Below, piece after piece: positions 7,491 through 15,453 of a stretch of DNA of 35,610 nt (its first letter is position 1; each line of letters starts with the position of its first letter). Source of the DNA: an uncultured Duodenibacillus sp. (GTDB taxonomy: Bacteria > Pseudomonadota > Gammaproteobacteria > Burkholderiales > Burkholderiaceae_F). A model generated the notes under the pieces. It was not told the DNA's origin. It saw only the letters and a program-made list of their open reading frames with translations, and made no database searches. The position numbers were made by a program, and so were the translations under genes. The stretch lies in the NCBI GenBank assembly GCA_944390145.1, contig CALXOY010000073.1, positions 1-35,610 of the forward strand. Direction: 5' to 3'.

Positions 7491-9377
7491 ATGACCAAGA
7501 AACAAAAAAAGATGCTGGTGCGCATTCTGCTGGCCGCGGCGCTGCTCGTTGCCCTGAGCTTTGCCCCCGTCACAGGGCTGCTGCGCCTGGCGCTTTACCT
7601 CGTGCCGTACCAGCTCGTGGGCTATGACATTCTGCTCAAGGCCGCCAAGGGCATCCGCAACGGCCGCATCTTCGATGAAAACTTCCTGATGACGGTGGCC
7701 ACCCTGGGCGCCATCGCCATTGCGCTTTACGACAACACGGGCGACTACACCGAGGCCGTGGCTGTGATGCTCTTTTACCAGATCGGCGAGGGGTTTCAGT
7801 CCTACGCCGTCGGCAAGAGCCGCCGCAACATCAGCGAACTGATGGACATCCGTCCGGACTACGCCAACATTGAAAAGGACGGCCGGCTCGAAAAGGTCGA
7901 CCCCGATGAGGTGCAGCCCGGCACGATCATCGTCGTGCAGCCCGGCGAAAAGGTGCCCATAGACGGCGTGGTGGTGAGCGGCGCCTCGAGCTTGAACACC
8001 AGTGCGCTCACGGGCGAAAGCCTTCCGAGAAGCGTTGCCGCAGGCGACGAGCTCACAAGCGGCTGCATCAACCTCACCGGCGTGCTGCATGTGCGCACCA
8101 CCAAGGCCTTCGGCGACTCGACCGTCTCCAAGATTCTCGAGCTCGTCGAAAACGCCTCCTCGCGCAAGTCGAAGTCGGAAGCCTTCATCACGCGCTTTGC
8201 CCGCGTCTACACGCCGATCGTCTTTTTCGGCGCACTAGCGCTGGCAATCCTTCCGCCCCTGGTGCGGATCGCCTTCATGGGGCTAGCCCCCGAATGGGAC
8301 GACTGGATCTACCGCGCACTCGTCTTTCTCGTGATCAGCTGCCCGTGCGCCCTTGTGATCAGCATTCCCCTGTCGTTTTTCGCCGGCATCGGCGGCGCGA
8401 GCAAGGAAGGCATCCTGGTGAAGGGCTCCAACTACCTTGAAGCGCTCTCGCAGACCACCACCCTGGTGATGGACAAGACGGGCACGCTCACCGAAGGCGT
8501 CTTTGAAGTGGCCGCCGTGCACCACAACACGATGGACGCCGACCGCCTCATCGAGCTCACCGCCCTTGCCGAAAGCGCCTCCTCGCACCCGATCAGCAAG
8601 AGCCTGCAGAAGGCCTACGGCAAGCCGATTAACCGCAGCCGCGTGGGCGCCGTGCGTGAAGTGGCGGGCCAGGGCGTGGTCGCCACGGTCGACGGGATGG
8701 AAGTTGCCGCCGGCAATGAAAAGCTGATGGCCGCCCAGGGGGTGGAATGCATCTCCTGCCGCAGCGTGGGCACCATCGTGCATGTGGCCGTAAACGGCTC
8801 CTACTGCGGGCACATCGTCATTGCCGACCGCATCAAGCTGCATGCCCTGCAGGCCATTGAAGCGGTGAAGAAGCCCGGCGTCGAAAAGGTCGTGATGCTC
8901 ACCGGCGACCGGCGCAACGTGGCGCAGGCCGTGGCAAAGGAACTGGGCGTTGATGAAGTCAGAAGCGAGCTGCTGCCCGCAGGCAAGGTCGAAGCGGTCG
9001 AAGAAATCCTGAAGAGCCGCGCCGGTCACGGCAAGGTGGCCTTCGTGGGCGACGGCATCAACGACGCCCCCGTGCTCTCGCGCGCCGACATCGGCATTGC
9101 CATGGGCGCCATGGGGTCGGATGCGGCAATCGAAGCCGCCGACGTGGTGTTGATGGACGACGATCCGCTCAAAATCGCCAAGGGCATCAAGATTTCCCGC
9201 AAGTGCCTGCGCATCGTCAAGCAGAACATCTGGTTTGCCATCGGCATCAAGGTGCTCTGCCTCATCCTCGGCGCCCTGGGGCTCGCCAATATGTGGATGG
9301 CCATCTTCGCCGACGTGGGCGTGATGATCCTTGCCGTTTTAAACGCGATCCGCGCGCTCTTTGTGAAGAACCTCTAA
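7491..9377 (+). CDS. P1B-type heavy-metal-translocating ATPase, ZntA/CadA-like, without N-terminal HMA domain
   Basis: An inner-membrane ATPase of 628 residues that exports a soft divalent metal, probably Zn2+/Cd2+/Pb2+. Membrane helices at about 10-75 and 75-110 precede the actuator domain with TGES. The transport motif is CPC at about 284-286 (SCPCALVIS), followed by DKTGT with the phosphorylated Asp at about 328, the SHP nucleotide-binding motif and GDGIND at about 520-525. Two final helices end at ALFVKNL. The family usually carries one or more HMA domains at the front; here the protein starts directly at the first helix. The frame is open to 7383, but that part overlaps the terminator and operator, so ATG 7491 with GGAAC upstream is preferred. 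The missing domain is encoded separately at 7143-7361. Confidence 0.93.
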   Translation: MTKKQKKMLVRILLAAALLVALSFAPVTGLLRLALYLVPYQLVGYDILLKAAKGIRNGRIFDENFLMTVATLGAIAIALYDNTGDYTEAVAVMLFYQIGEGFQSYAVGKSRRNISELMDIRPDYANIEKDGRLEKVDPDEVQPGTIIVVQPGEKVPIDGVVVSGASSLNTSALTGESLPRSVAAGDELTSGCINLTGVLHVRTTKAFGDSTVSKILELVENASSRKSKSEAFITRFARVYTPIVFFGALALAILPPLVRIAFMGLAPEWDDWIYRALVFLVISCPCALVISIPLSFFAGIGGASKEGILVKGSNYLEALSQTTTLVMDKTGTLTEGVFEVAAVHHNTMDADRLIELTALAESASSHPISKSLQKAYGKPINRSRVGAVREVAGQGVVATVDGMEVAAGNEKLMAAQGVECISCRSVGTIVHVAVNGSYCGHIVIADRIKLHALQAIEAVKKPGVEKVVMLTGDRRNVAQAVAKELGVDEVRSELLPAGKVEAVEEILKSRAGHGKVAFVGDGINDAPVLSRADIGIAMGAMGSDAAIEAADVVLMDDDPLKIAKGIKISRKCLRIVKQNIWFAIGIKVLCLILGALGLANMWMAIFADVGVMILAVLNAIRALFVKNL

Positions 9378-9409
9378 CGGAAAACGTCCGAATCTCCTCC
9401 TTGATCTTG

Positions 9410-9455
9410 AAGCCGGGACGGGGCGGCCAGCAGCCGCCCTACCCCGGCTTTTTTT
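9410..9455 (+). terminator. Terminator after the P-type ATPase gene
   Basis: The outer stem AAGCCGGG (9410-9417) pairs with CCCGGCTT (9443-9450), and the inner stem GGGCGGC (9421-9427) with GCCGCCC (9433-9439). Seven T (9449-9455) follow. The hairpin and T-tract also encode the last residues and stop of the convergent merR-family gene. Confidence 0.88.
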
Positions 9456-9816
9456 CATTGGCCGCGAGGATTTCCGCCGGAAACTGTGCGCGAAGCTTTT
9501 TCAAGTAAGCCTCGGCCTTGTCGATCTGCTCGCGATAGATCCGGGCCTGCTCGAGATAGTCGTCGATGCGCTCCAGCAGCCACTTCGTGCCTTTTGACGG
9601 ATCCTTTTCAAACTCGATGAAGCGCGCGATGCACTCAAGCTTCATGCCGTTGGCCCGGCAGTCGGTGATGAATTCGAGCCGCTGAACCGCCTTTTCCGAA
9701 TAAATGCGCTGCCCGCCCAGATTGCGCGCGGGCTCGGGCAGCAGCCCCTTGCTCTCATAAAACCGGATGCGGGTGACGGGACAGCCCGTGCGTTTGGAGA
9801 GTTCACCAATTTTCAC
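9439..9816 (-). CDS. MerR-family transcriptional regulator
   Basis: A 125-residue regulator with the MerR winged helix-turn-helix at the N-terminus (IGELSKRTGCPVTRIRFYE, then GLLPEPAR and GGQRIYS). A long dimerisation helix (about 78-112) follows. Cysteines occur only at 12, 53 and 62; the C-terminal Cys pairs that bind metal in CadR, PbrR, ZntR or CueR are absent, so the effector is unclear. Translation starts at GTG 9816 with GGAG 6 nt upstream. The gene is divergent from a metallo-beta-lactamase-fold hydrolase, with a MerR-type promoter between them at 9838-9868. It ends inside the terminator of the ATPase gene. It may regulate the hydrolase, itself, or both. Confidence 0.88.
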   Translation of the reverse strand: MKIGELSKRTGCPVTRIRFYESKGLLPEPARNLGGQRIYSEKAVQRLEFITDCRANGMKLECIARFIEFEKDPSKGTKWLLERIDDYLEQARIYREQIDKAEAYLKKLRAQFPAEILAANEKKPG

Positions 9817-9837
9817 AATTTGCTCCGCCGGAAAAAC

Positions 9838-9868
9838 TTGAACCTACAGCAACTATAGCTTTTAGGAT
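9838..9868 (+). promoter_or_regulatory. MerR-type promoter with 19-bp spacer
   Basis: TTGAAC at 9838-9843 and TAGGAT at 9863-9868 are separated by 19 bp, the long spacer at which MerR-family activators act. An imperfect dyad (CCTA 9843-9846 with TAGG 9863-9866) is centred in the spacer. It points toward the hydrolase gene at 9917. Confidence 0.5.
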
Positions 9869-9916
9869 TGTCGTCAAACCTTGGAAATCCCCTTTTTTTG
9901 GATAAGGAGTCAGCAG

Positions 9917-10714
9917 ATGAAGTTTCAGCAGATTCGCAGCGCCACCAGCATTGTCACCTTTGGCGGAAAGCGCTTTTTGATCGACCCGATGCTTGCCAGG
10001 CAGGGCACATATCCGTCCGTTCCGTTTACCACGGACACCGGCCGCGGCAACCCCGACTGCGAGCTGCCCTGCCCGGTTGAAGCGCTCTTTGACGTGGACG
10101 CAGTCATCGCCACGCACCTGCACTTCGACCACTTCGACGAAGCCGCCTTCCAGATGCTGCCCAAGAAGCTGCCCGTTTTCAGCCAGTCTGCAGAGGAAGC
10201 CGCCATTCTGCGCTCGCGCGGCTTTGAAGACGTCCGCACGCTCGCCGACGACGGCGTCGCATTTGAAGGCGTGACGCTTTACCGCACGCAGTGCGACCAT
10301 GGCTCGAGCAGCCTTGTCACCATGGACGGCTACGTCAACATGAAGATGAGCGAGAAGGCAAGCGGCGTTGTTTTTGAGATCCCACTGGAAAAGGGGCGCT
10401 TCTACCTTGCAGGCGACACCATCTACTGCCGGTTCGTGGTCGAGGCCATTGAAAAGTACAAGCCCGCGCTCATGTCGGTCAATGCCGCCGGCGCCCAGTT
10501 CCCGCTCGGGCACCTCCTGATCATGAACCAGTACGACGTCCTTTCGCTGATGGCGCATCATCCCGGGCTTGACGTCATCGCCACGCACGTCGAAGGCGTC
10601 TCGCACGCAACCGTCAACCGGCCGCTGCTGCGCGCCTTTGCCTCCGAGCACAAGCTTGATCGCCTCTACATTCCCGACGACGGCCAGACGCTTGAGTTTT
10701 CGCTTGCCTCTTGA
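9917..10714 (+). CDS. UlaG-like metallo-beta-lactamase-fold hydrolase
   Basis: A 265-residue cytoplasmic protein of the metallo-beta-lactamase superfamily. The metal-binding motif HLHFDH is complete (H67, H69, D71, H72), and the later motif AGDTIY supplies another metal ligand. The opening FQQIRSATSIVTFGGKRFLIDPML resembles the UlaG/L-ascorbate-6-phosphate lactonase group and related predicted hydrolases; the substrate cannot be read from sequence. ATG 9917 is chosen because AAGGAG at 9904-9909 is ideally spaced; the frame is open from 9881. It is divergent from the MerR-family gene and ends 13 bp before the convergent response-regulator gene. Confidence 0.82.
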   Translation: MKFQQIRSATSIVTFGGKRFLIDPMLARQGTYPSVPFTTDTGRGNPDCELPCPVEALFDVDAVIATHLHFDHFDEAAFQMLPKKLPVFSQSAEEAAILRSRGFEDVRTLADDGVAFEGVTLYRTQCDHGSSSLVTMDGYVNMKMSEKASGVVFEIPLEKGRFYLAGDTIYCRFVVEAIEKYKPALMSVNAAGAQFPLGHLLIMNQYDVLSLMAHHPGLDVIATHVEGVSHATVNRPLLRAFASEHKLDRLYIPDDGQTLEFSLAS

Positions 10715-10727
10715 GCCCGCGCAAGGC

Positions 10728-11357
10728 CTACGGCAGAACGCCCGCGGCCTTGAGCAGGTTTCTGAGCTGCACGGTCGACCCGACCGCAAGCTTTTTGAGC
10801 GCGTGCGAGCGGTGCAGTTCGGCCGTGCGCGGCGAAATGCCGAGCCGCTCGCCGATCGTGCGGCTCACAAGGCCCTGCGCGACAAGCTTAGCCACCTCGC
10901 GCTCGCGGTCGGTGAGGCTCTGCACAAGGCGCACGGCCTCCTCTTCGCTCACCGTGCCCTCAGCCTTCATCACGCTGTCGCCTGCGGCTCTCAGGACCGA
11001 GCGCAGCAGCCGCTCCTCGTCCACGGGCTTTTGCAGAAAGTCGTAGGCGCCGTCCAGAATCGTCTGCACCGCCATGTCGATGTCGCCATGACCGGAAATG
11101 AACACAATCGGCACGTTCGATTTGCGCTCGTTTAAAAGCCGCTGGCATTCGAGCCCCGAGAGCTCCGGCATGCGCACATCCAGCACCAGGCAGCCCGGCA
11201 CCGAGGGCCTGTCCTCGGCAAAAAAGCTGCGGGCCCGGGTGTAGGCGGCCACCTGCCAGCCGTCAAGCTCCAAGTAGAGCTTTAACGCGGCGCACAGATC
11301 CTCATCGTCGTCCAGAATCCGGACAAGCGCTTTTTGTTTGATCTCTTCAACTTCCAT
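10728..11357 (-). CDS. FixJ/TtrR-like response regulator
   Basis: A 209-residue two-component regulator. The receiver domain (about 10-122) has the acidic pair D17/D18, phosphoacceptor D60 in LVLDVRMP and K110 in QKP. A linker leads to a LuxR/GerE-type helix-turn-helix (about 145-205: LTDREREVAKLVAQGL, SPRTAELHRSHALKKL). It follows the sensor kinase gene by 8 bp on the same strand and must be its partner. The nearest familiar pair is TtrS-TtrR (tetrathionate sensing), but no tetrathionate reductase genes are in the window; cstA lies upstream instead. Targets are unknown. Confidence 0.88.
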   Translation of the reverse strand: MEVEEIKQKALVRILDDDEDLCAALKLYLELDGWQVAAYTRARSFFAEDRPSVPGCLVLDVRMPELSGLECQRLLNERKSNVPIVFISGHGDIDMAVQTILDGAYDFLQKPVDEERLLRSVLRAAGDSVMKAEGTVSEEEAVRLVQSLTDREREVAKLVAQGLVSRTIGERLGISPRTAELHRSHALKKLAVGSTVQLRNLLKAAGVLP

Positions 11358-11365
11358 GGCGGTCT

Positions 11366-13261
11366 TTACTGCTGGTTTTCTGTTTGTGCTTTCTTGCGGT
11401 TGATCTGCAGGTCGATCACGGCTGTGAGCCCGCGCGTCACATTGCGCACGAAGTGCAGCCTTGCGCCGTGCGACTCGGCGATGCCGCGCACGATCTGCAG
11501 GCCGAGCCCGAGTCCCTCGTCCTTGACGCTCATCAGGGGCTGTGCGAGCCGCTCCAGCTCCTCGTCGCTCAAGTTTTCGCCGTTGTCGCTCACCGTGAGC
11601 CGCACCTTGTCGATGGCGACATGCTCATAGGCCACATGCACGGCGGGCGCCTCCACATTCTGACAGGCTTCGCAGGCGTTTTTCACAAGGTTGTAGACCA
11701 CAAGCTCCCACTCAAGCGGATTGGCTTCAAAGACGACATTGCCGTCGCACTCCACTGTAATGTCCACATTCGGGCAGCGGCCTGTTTTGCGAAATTCCGC
11801 CACCGCCCCCTCGACGAGCGCCTTCAAGTCCACGGGACGCCTTGCCTGTACGCGGCCCTTGGCGTAGGTGCGCACATTGTTGATGATGCTGTCAGCGCGG
11901 TCGATCTGCGACTCGAGCTTTTGCAGCACGCCGCTTACAAGCGCCTTGTCGGGGTTGTCCCGCGCGAGAATCTTGCGGGCGCTTTTGCTGAACAAGCGCG
12001 CCGCACCCAGGGGCTGGCGCAGCTCGTGGGCGATCATGGAGCTCAGCTGCCCCACAATGCCCGAGCGCTGCATCCTGTCAAGGCGCTCCTGCGTCTGCAC
12101 CGACTGCTCCATCAGCTGCCGCTCGCGGCTTAAAGCATCCCGCAGTTCCGCGGTGCGCACCTTCACCAGATGCGTGACGCGCACCGAGTGGACGATCCAG
12201 GCAGCCGCAACCAGCAAAAGCGCCACGATGAAGTTGCCGTACTCGTTCCAAATGCGCGAGACCGTCCAGCTGCGCATCCACTCGTAGGGCCCGAGCCGCA
12301 GCGCACGATAAAGGTCGTCGACCGGGCGGTAGTCGGTGCCCACCGTCCAGTAGTGGCCGTCTTCGGTGGGCGCCATCGAAAAGGCTGTGTAGACCACGGC
12401 CTTGGTGATGGCCGCCGGCGACGAAGGCGAGGAGGCCAGCACCCAGGAGGGGTACAAGTCGGTTGAGCGCGCACACACCCCGAACTGCAGTTCGTGCTGC
12501 GTCACGGCTCGAGGCTCGATCACGCGGTAGTCTCCCGCCTCTTCAGGATGATTTTTCAAATAGGTTTCCAGCCAGCACTGCCGCAAAATGGCAACGTCGG
12601 AAAGCCCCTCGCGCATCCTCTCAAAGCCCTTTTTGAGCTTGTCGTCGGGACCCACAAAGAGCAGCGAGGAAAAGAACTTCTCGAAGTTGTAGCCGCGGCG
12701 CACGAGCTCGCCCATCGGAATCATGTAGCCGGTGAAGGCGCCCGGGCTTGAAGCCGTCGCAGTTTTGCCCTGCATGTCGGCAAAGGTGTGGATGCCGGAG
12801 TCGGCGCGCACCACAAAGGCGGAGCCCTCGCCGTGGTTGGGGTCGGGATAGGAGCGGCTGGCAAGCGAGGCAACCGCCACGGCGCCGCTTTGCACCAGGC
12901 GCCAGTAAAAACCCGCACTTGAAAGAAAGATGTCGACTTCCTGCTTGCGGATGGCTTCGGCAAGCTCCGGCATGGTGTACTCGCGCACATGCACGTTTTC
13001 TTCGCCAAAGGAGCGGCGCAGGGCCCGCACGGTGGCTTCGACAACCGATTCGTTGGGCGACGGACGGGTGAAGGCGACGATGCCGAAATTGATCGGTCGC
13101 GGCAGCTCCACGGCTTCCGCGTACGTGCCGTGTTCCTTATTCAGATGAAGGGCGAGATCCAGGACAATGCCCCGGCCGTCGGCTGCCGGCGCGTCCTGCG
13201 CCCAAACAAGGCCGCCCATCAAAAAGGCTGCAAGCGCAGCCGCCCCTGTCTTGAAATGCAT
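11366..13261 (-). CDS. TtrS-like membrane sensor histidine kinase with periplasmic PhnD-type domain
   Basis: A sensor kinase of 631 residues. A signal peptide (1-21, ending VWA-Q) is followed by a periplasmic substrate-binding domain of the PhnD/phosphonate-binding type (about 50-325; GIVAFTRPSPNES, GKTATASSPGAFTGYMIP), one transmembrane helix at about 343-360 and a cytoplasmic kinase. H412 in MIAHELRQPLGA is the phosphorylated His. The ATPase part has the N box VKNACEAC and the G2 box GLGLGL. The G1 box reads DNGENLS, lacking the second Gly of DxGxG, which is unusual. Architecture matches TtrS. It lies downstream of cstA past a strong terminator, and 8 bp before its response regulator. The ligand is unknown; a small anion or carboxylate is a fair guess. 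No clear ribosome-binding site precedes ATG 13261. Confidence 0.88.
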   Translation of the reverse strand: MHFKTGAAALAAFLMGGLVWAQDAPAADGRGIVLDLALHLNKEHGTYAEAVELPRPINFGIVAFTRPSPNESVVEATVRALRRSFGEENVHVREYTMPELAEAIRKQEVDIFLSSAGFYWRLVQSGAVAVASLASRSYPDPNHGEGSAFVVRADSGIHTFADMQGKTATASSPGAFTGYMIPMGELVRRGYNFEKFFSSLLFVGPDDKLKKGFERMREGLSDVAILRQCWLETYLKNHPEEAGDYRVIEPRAVTQHELQFGVCARSTDLYPSWVLASSPSSPAAITKAVVYTAFSMAPTEDGHYWTVGTDYRPVDDLYRALRLGPYEWMRSWTVSRIWNEYGNFIVALLLVAAAWIVHSVRVTHLVKVRTAELRDALSRERQLMEQSVQTQERLDRMQRSGIVGQLSSMIAHELRQPLGAARLFSKSARKILARDNPDKALVSGVLQKLESQIDRADSIINNVRTYAKGRVQARRPVDLKALVEGAVAEFRKTGRCPNVDITVECDGNVVFEANPLEWELVVYNLVKNACEACQNVEAPAVHVAYEHVAIDKVRLTVSDNGENLSDEELERLAQPLMSVKDEGLGLGLQIVRGIAESHGARLHFVRNVTRGLTAVIDLQINRKKAQTENQQ

Positions 13262-13340
13262 TGCTGGTCAAAAAGAAAAAGTCGAGAGCAAATTGTCGCC
13301 CAAATCCGGACGCTTTTGGCTCATCGGACTGCCGCGGACA

Positions 13341-13370
13341 AGCAAAACCCCGCCGAAGCGGGGTTTTGCT
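13341..13370 (-). terminator. Terminator of cstA with UUCG tetraloop
   Basis: A perfect 13-bp stem (13341-13353 with 13358-13370) closes a 4-nt loop. Read on the minus strand the loop is C(UUCG)G, an extra-stable tetraloop, and the 3' arm contains TTTT. It starts 31 nt after the cstA stop and separates cstA from the sensor kinase gene. Confidence 0.85.
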
Positions 13371-13400
13371 CAAGGTTTGAGAGGTGAGCCTGCAGCAGGC

Positions 13401-15233
13401 TTATTCCTCAACAACCTCCTTCACTTCCACGCCGTATGCGTCGTGCGTGAGCGTCTTCATGTTGATGAGGACGACCCAGCGGCGCAGCGTGCCGATGATC
13501 ACAAAGGCCATCAGGACCATGACGATGCACGAGAGCGTTGCCAGCAGCGTCTGGCCGTTGGGCAGGTACTGGTTGACAACAAGCCAGATGCCGGCCCAGA
13601 GCGTGATGATGGTCATGAGGATGCCCGGCACGCCGGTCATCCAGGCGTACTTGCCCTTATTCATGCGCAGCAGCACGGTGGTGCCGATCAGCAGCGTCAC
13701 CGAGGCAAGCAGCTGGTTGCAGATGCCAAAGAGCGGCCAGATGCTCGAGATGTCGCCCGAGTACACGAGGTAGCCCCAGGCGCCGGTGAAGATCACGCTC
13801 GTGATGATCACGCCCGGCATCCAGTTCTTGTCGTTGAACTTCGGCGAGATGTAGCGGCCGATCATTTCCTGCAGGAAGAAGCGGCCGACGCGGGTGCCGG
13901 CGTCCACGGCGGTCAGAATGAAGACGGCTTCAAACATGATCGCGAAGTGGTACCAATAGGCCATCAGGTCTTCCATCCAGGGGATGCGCGAGAAGATGTA
14001 GGCCATGCCGACGGCAAGCGAGACGCTGCCGCCCGGACGGGCTGCAAGGCTTTCCTGCACTTCGGCTTCAAGCATCGGCAGGTTCTGCACCTGCATGCCG
14101 AGCTCGGCGAACTTGGTGGCCGAGGCGTTGATCGCGAAGTAGTCGGCGGGCACCAGCACGCAGGCGGCAACGAGGGCCATCACGGCCACGAAGCCTTCGG
14201 TGAGCATGGCGCCGTAGCCCACAAAGAGCACGTCCTTTTCATTACCGATCATCTTCGGGGTCGTGCCCGTGCCGATCGTGGCGTGAAAGCCCGAAAGCGC
14301 ACCGCAGGCAATCGTAATGAAGATGAACGGAATCACCGGGCCGCCCACGATCGGGCCGCCGCCGTGAATGAATTCGGTGAGAGCCGGCATCTTGAATTCC
14401 GGCATCACAAAGAGAATGCCGAGGGCCAAAGCGAGGATCGTGCCCACCTTCAGGAAGGTCGACAGATAGTCGCGCGGCAGCAGCAGCAGCCACACGGGCA
14501 GCACGGAGGCGAAGAACCCGTAGACCGGAATCAGGATCGACATCGTCTTGCGGTCGATGTCAAGGAAGCCGAAGTATTCCGGATGCGCGGCAACCCACGG
14601 ACCCGAGAGAATGCACAAAAACAGGAGCACGACGCCCAGCAGCGTGGCGCCCAGCACGTCGCCCTTGCGCCAGATCTGCAGGTACAGGCCCATGATGATG
14701 GCAATCGGAATCGTCGCCACCACCGTGTAGGTCGACCACAGCGAATCATGCATGGCGTTGACGCAGGCAATCGACAGACCGGCAAGGGTGAGAATCAAAA
14801 TGGCGAGCACGGCCCATGCAGCGACAAAGCCCGTGGTCGGATCGATTTCGCGGCTGGCGATGTACGCAAGCGACCGGCCCTTGTGGCGGACCGAGCAAAA
14901 CAGCACGACCATATCGTGCACGCCGCCGGCCAGCACGCAGCCGATGAGAATCCAGAGCAAACCGGGCAGATAGCCGAACTGAGCGGCAAGCACGGGCCCG
15001 AGCAGCGGACCCGCCGCCGCAATGGCTGCAAAGTGGTGGCCGAACAACACGAACTTGTCGGTTTTGACATAGTCCTTGCCGTCGGCGTACTTCACCGCGG
15101 GGGTGACGCGGTTCGGATCCACATTGAGCACCTTCGCGGCAATGAAGAGGCCGTAGAAGCGATATCCGATTGCAAACACGCAAAGTGCTGCAAAGATGAT
15201 CGTCACGGCATTAATCCCGTCAAGTGACGACAT
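13401..15233 (-). CDS. cstA: CstA-family carbon starvation protein / pyruvate (peptide) transporter
   Basis: An integral inner-membrane protein of 610 residues with well over a dozen hydrophobic segments. The conserved CstA features are clear: FGHHFAAIAAAGPLLGPVLAAQFGYLPG at about 64-91, GGVHDMVVLF, and SGFHATIGTGTTPKMI. E. coli CstA and BtsT are about 700 residues, so this is a shorter variety. Known relatives import pyruvate and possibly peptides during carbon starvation. ATG 15233 has AAGGAG about 7 nt upstream. A 220-bp leader with a hairpin precedes it and a strong terminator follows. A TtrS-like sensor kinase and its regulator lie next on the same strand, recalling the way BtsSR-type systems control BtsT; a regulatory link is inference only. 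Confidence 0.93.
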   Translation of the reverse strand: MSSLDGINAVTIIFAALCVFAIGYRFYGLFIAAKVLNVDPNRVTPAVKYADGKDYVKTDKFVLFGHHFAAIAAAGPLLGPVLAAQFGYLPGLLWILIGCVLAGGVHDMVVLFCSVRHKGRSLAYIASREIDPTTGFVAAWAVLAILILTLAGLSIACVNAMHDSLWSTYTVVATIPIAIIMGLYLQIWRKGDVLGATLLGVVLLFLCILSGPWVAAHPEYFGFLDIDRKTMSILIPVYGFFASVLPVWLLLLPRDYLSTFLKVGTILALALGILFVMPEFKMPALTEFIHGGGPIVGGPVIPFIFITIACGALSGFHATIGTGTTPKMIGNEKDVLFVGYGAMLTEGFVAVMALVAACVLVPADYFAINASATKFAELGMQVQNLPMLEAEVQESLAARPGGSVSLAVGMAYIFSRIPWMEDLMAYWYHFAIMFEAVFILTAVDAGTRVGRFFLQEMIGRYISPKFNDKNWMPGVIITSVIFTGAWGYLVYSGDISSIWPLFGICNQLLASVTLLIGTTVLLRMNKGKYAWMTGVPGILMTIITLWAGIWLVVNQYLPNGQTLLATLSCIVMVLMAFVIIGTLRRWVVLINMKTLTHDAYGVEVKEVVEE

Positions 15234-15391
15234 GAGATCTCCTTTCTTGTAAGAAACTTATATTTCTGGGCCTCCGAGGGAAGGCACAAATAATCATGCC
15301 GCACTTAAGCGGCAAGATTTTGTAGCAGTTTATTCCCACAGAATGTGAAAAAGAGTCTCTGTTATAAGGGATTACGCTGAATGCAAAGCAT
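15234..15391 (-). promoter_or_regulatory. Leader of cstA with hairpin
   Basis: This noncoding stretch contains the perfect hairpin TGCCGC-N6-GCGGCA (15297-15314), followed on the transcribed strand by a mildly T-rich run. A TATAAC box lies at about 15366-15361 on the minus strand, with poorly matched -35 candidates upstream. A long, structured leader is suggested, but the promoter is not firm. Confidence 0.35.
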
Positions 15392-15420
15392 AAAAAACGG
15401 CGAACATAAAAAATCCGCCG
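15392..15420 (-). terminator. Weak terminator after the FAH-family gene
   Basis: On the minus strand CGGCG (15420-15416) pairs with CGCCG (15402-15398) around a 13-nt loop and is followed by six T (15397-15392). The short stem makes this moderate. Confidence 0.5.
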
Positions 15421-15453
15421 CTTTTACTTAGCCTTCAAAGACGCTTGAGGCGC

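Noticed and set aside
13262-13340. A sigma-54-like -24/-12 promoter (TGG-N8-TTGCT) before the kinase gene
   Set aside because: Only the TGG and TTGCT ends match, the middle does not, and no sigma-54 activator gene is nearby.
13167-15227. A 686-codon open frame on the plus strand, antisense to cstA and the kinase start
   Set aside because: It is full of His/Asp/Arg/Gly from reverse reading of a GC-rich membrane-protein gene and has no recognisable domain. cstA on the other strand is certain.
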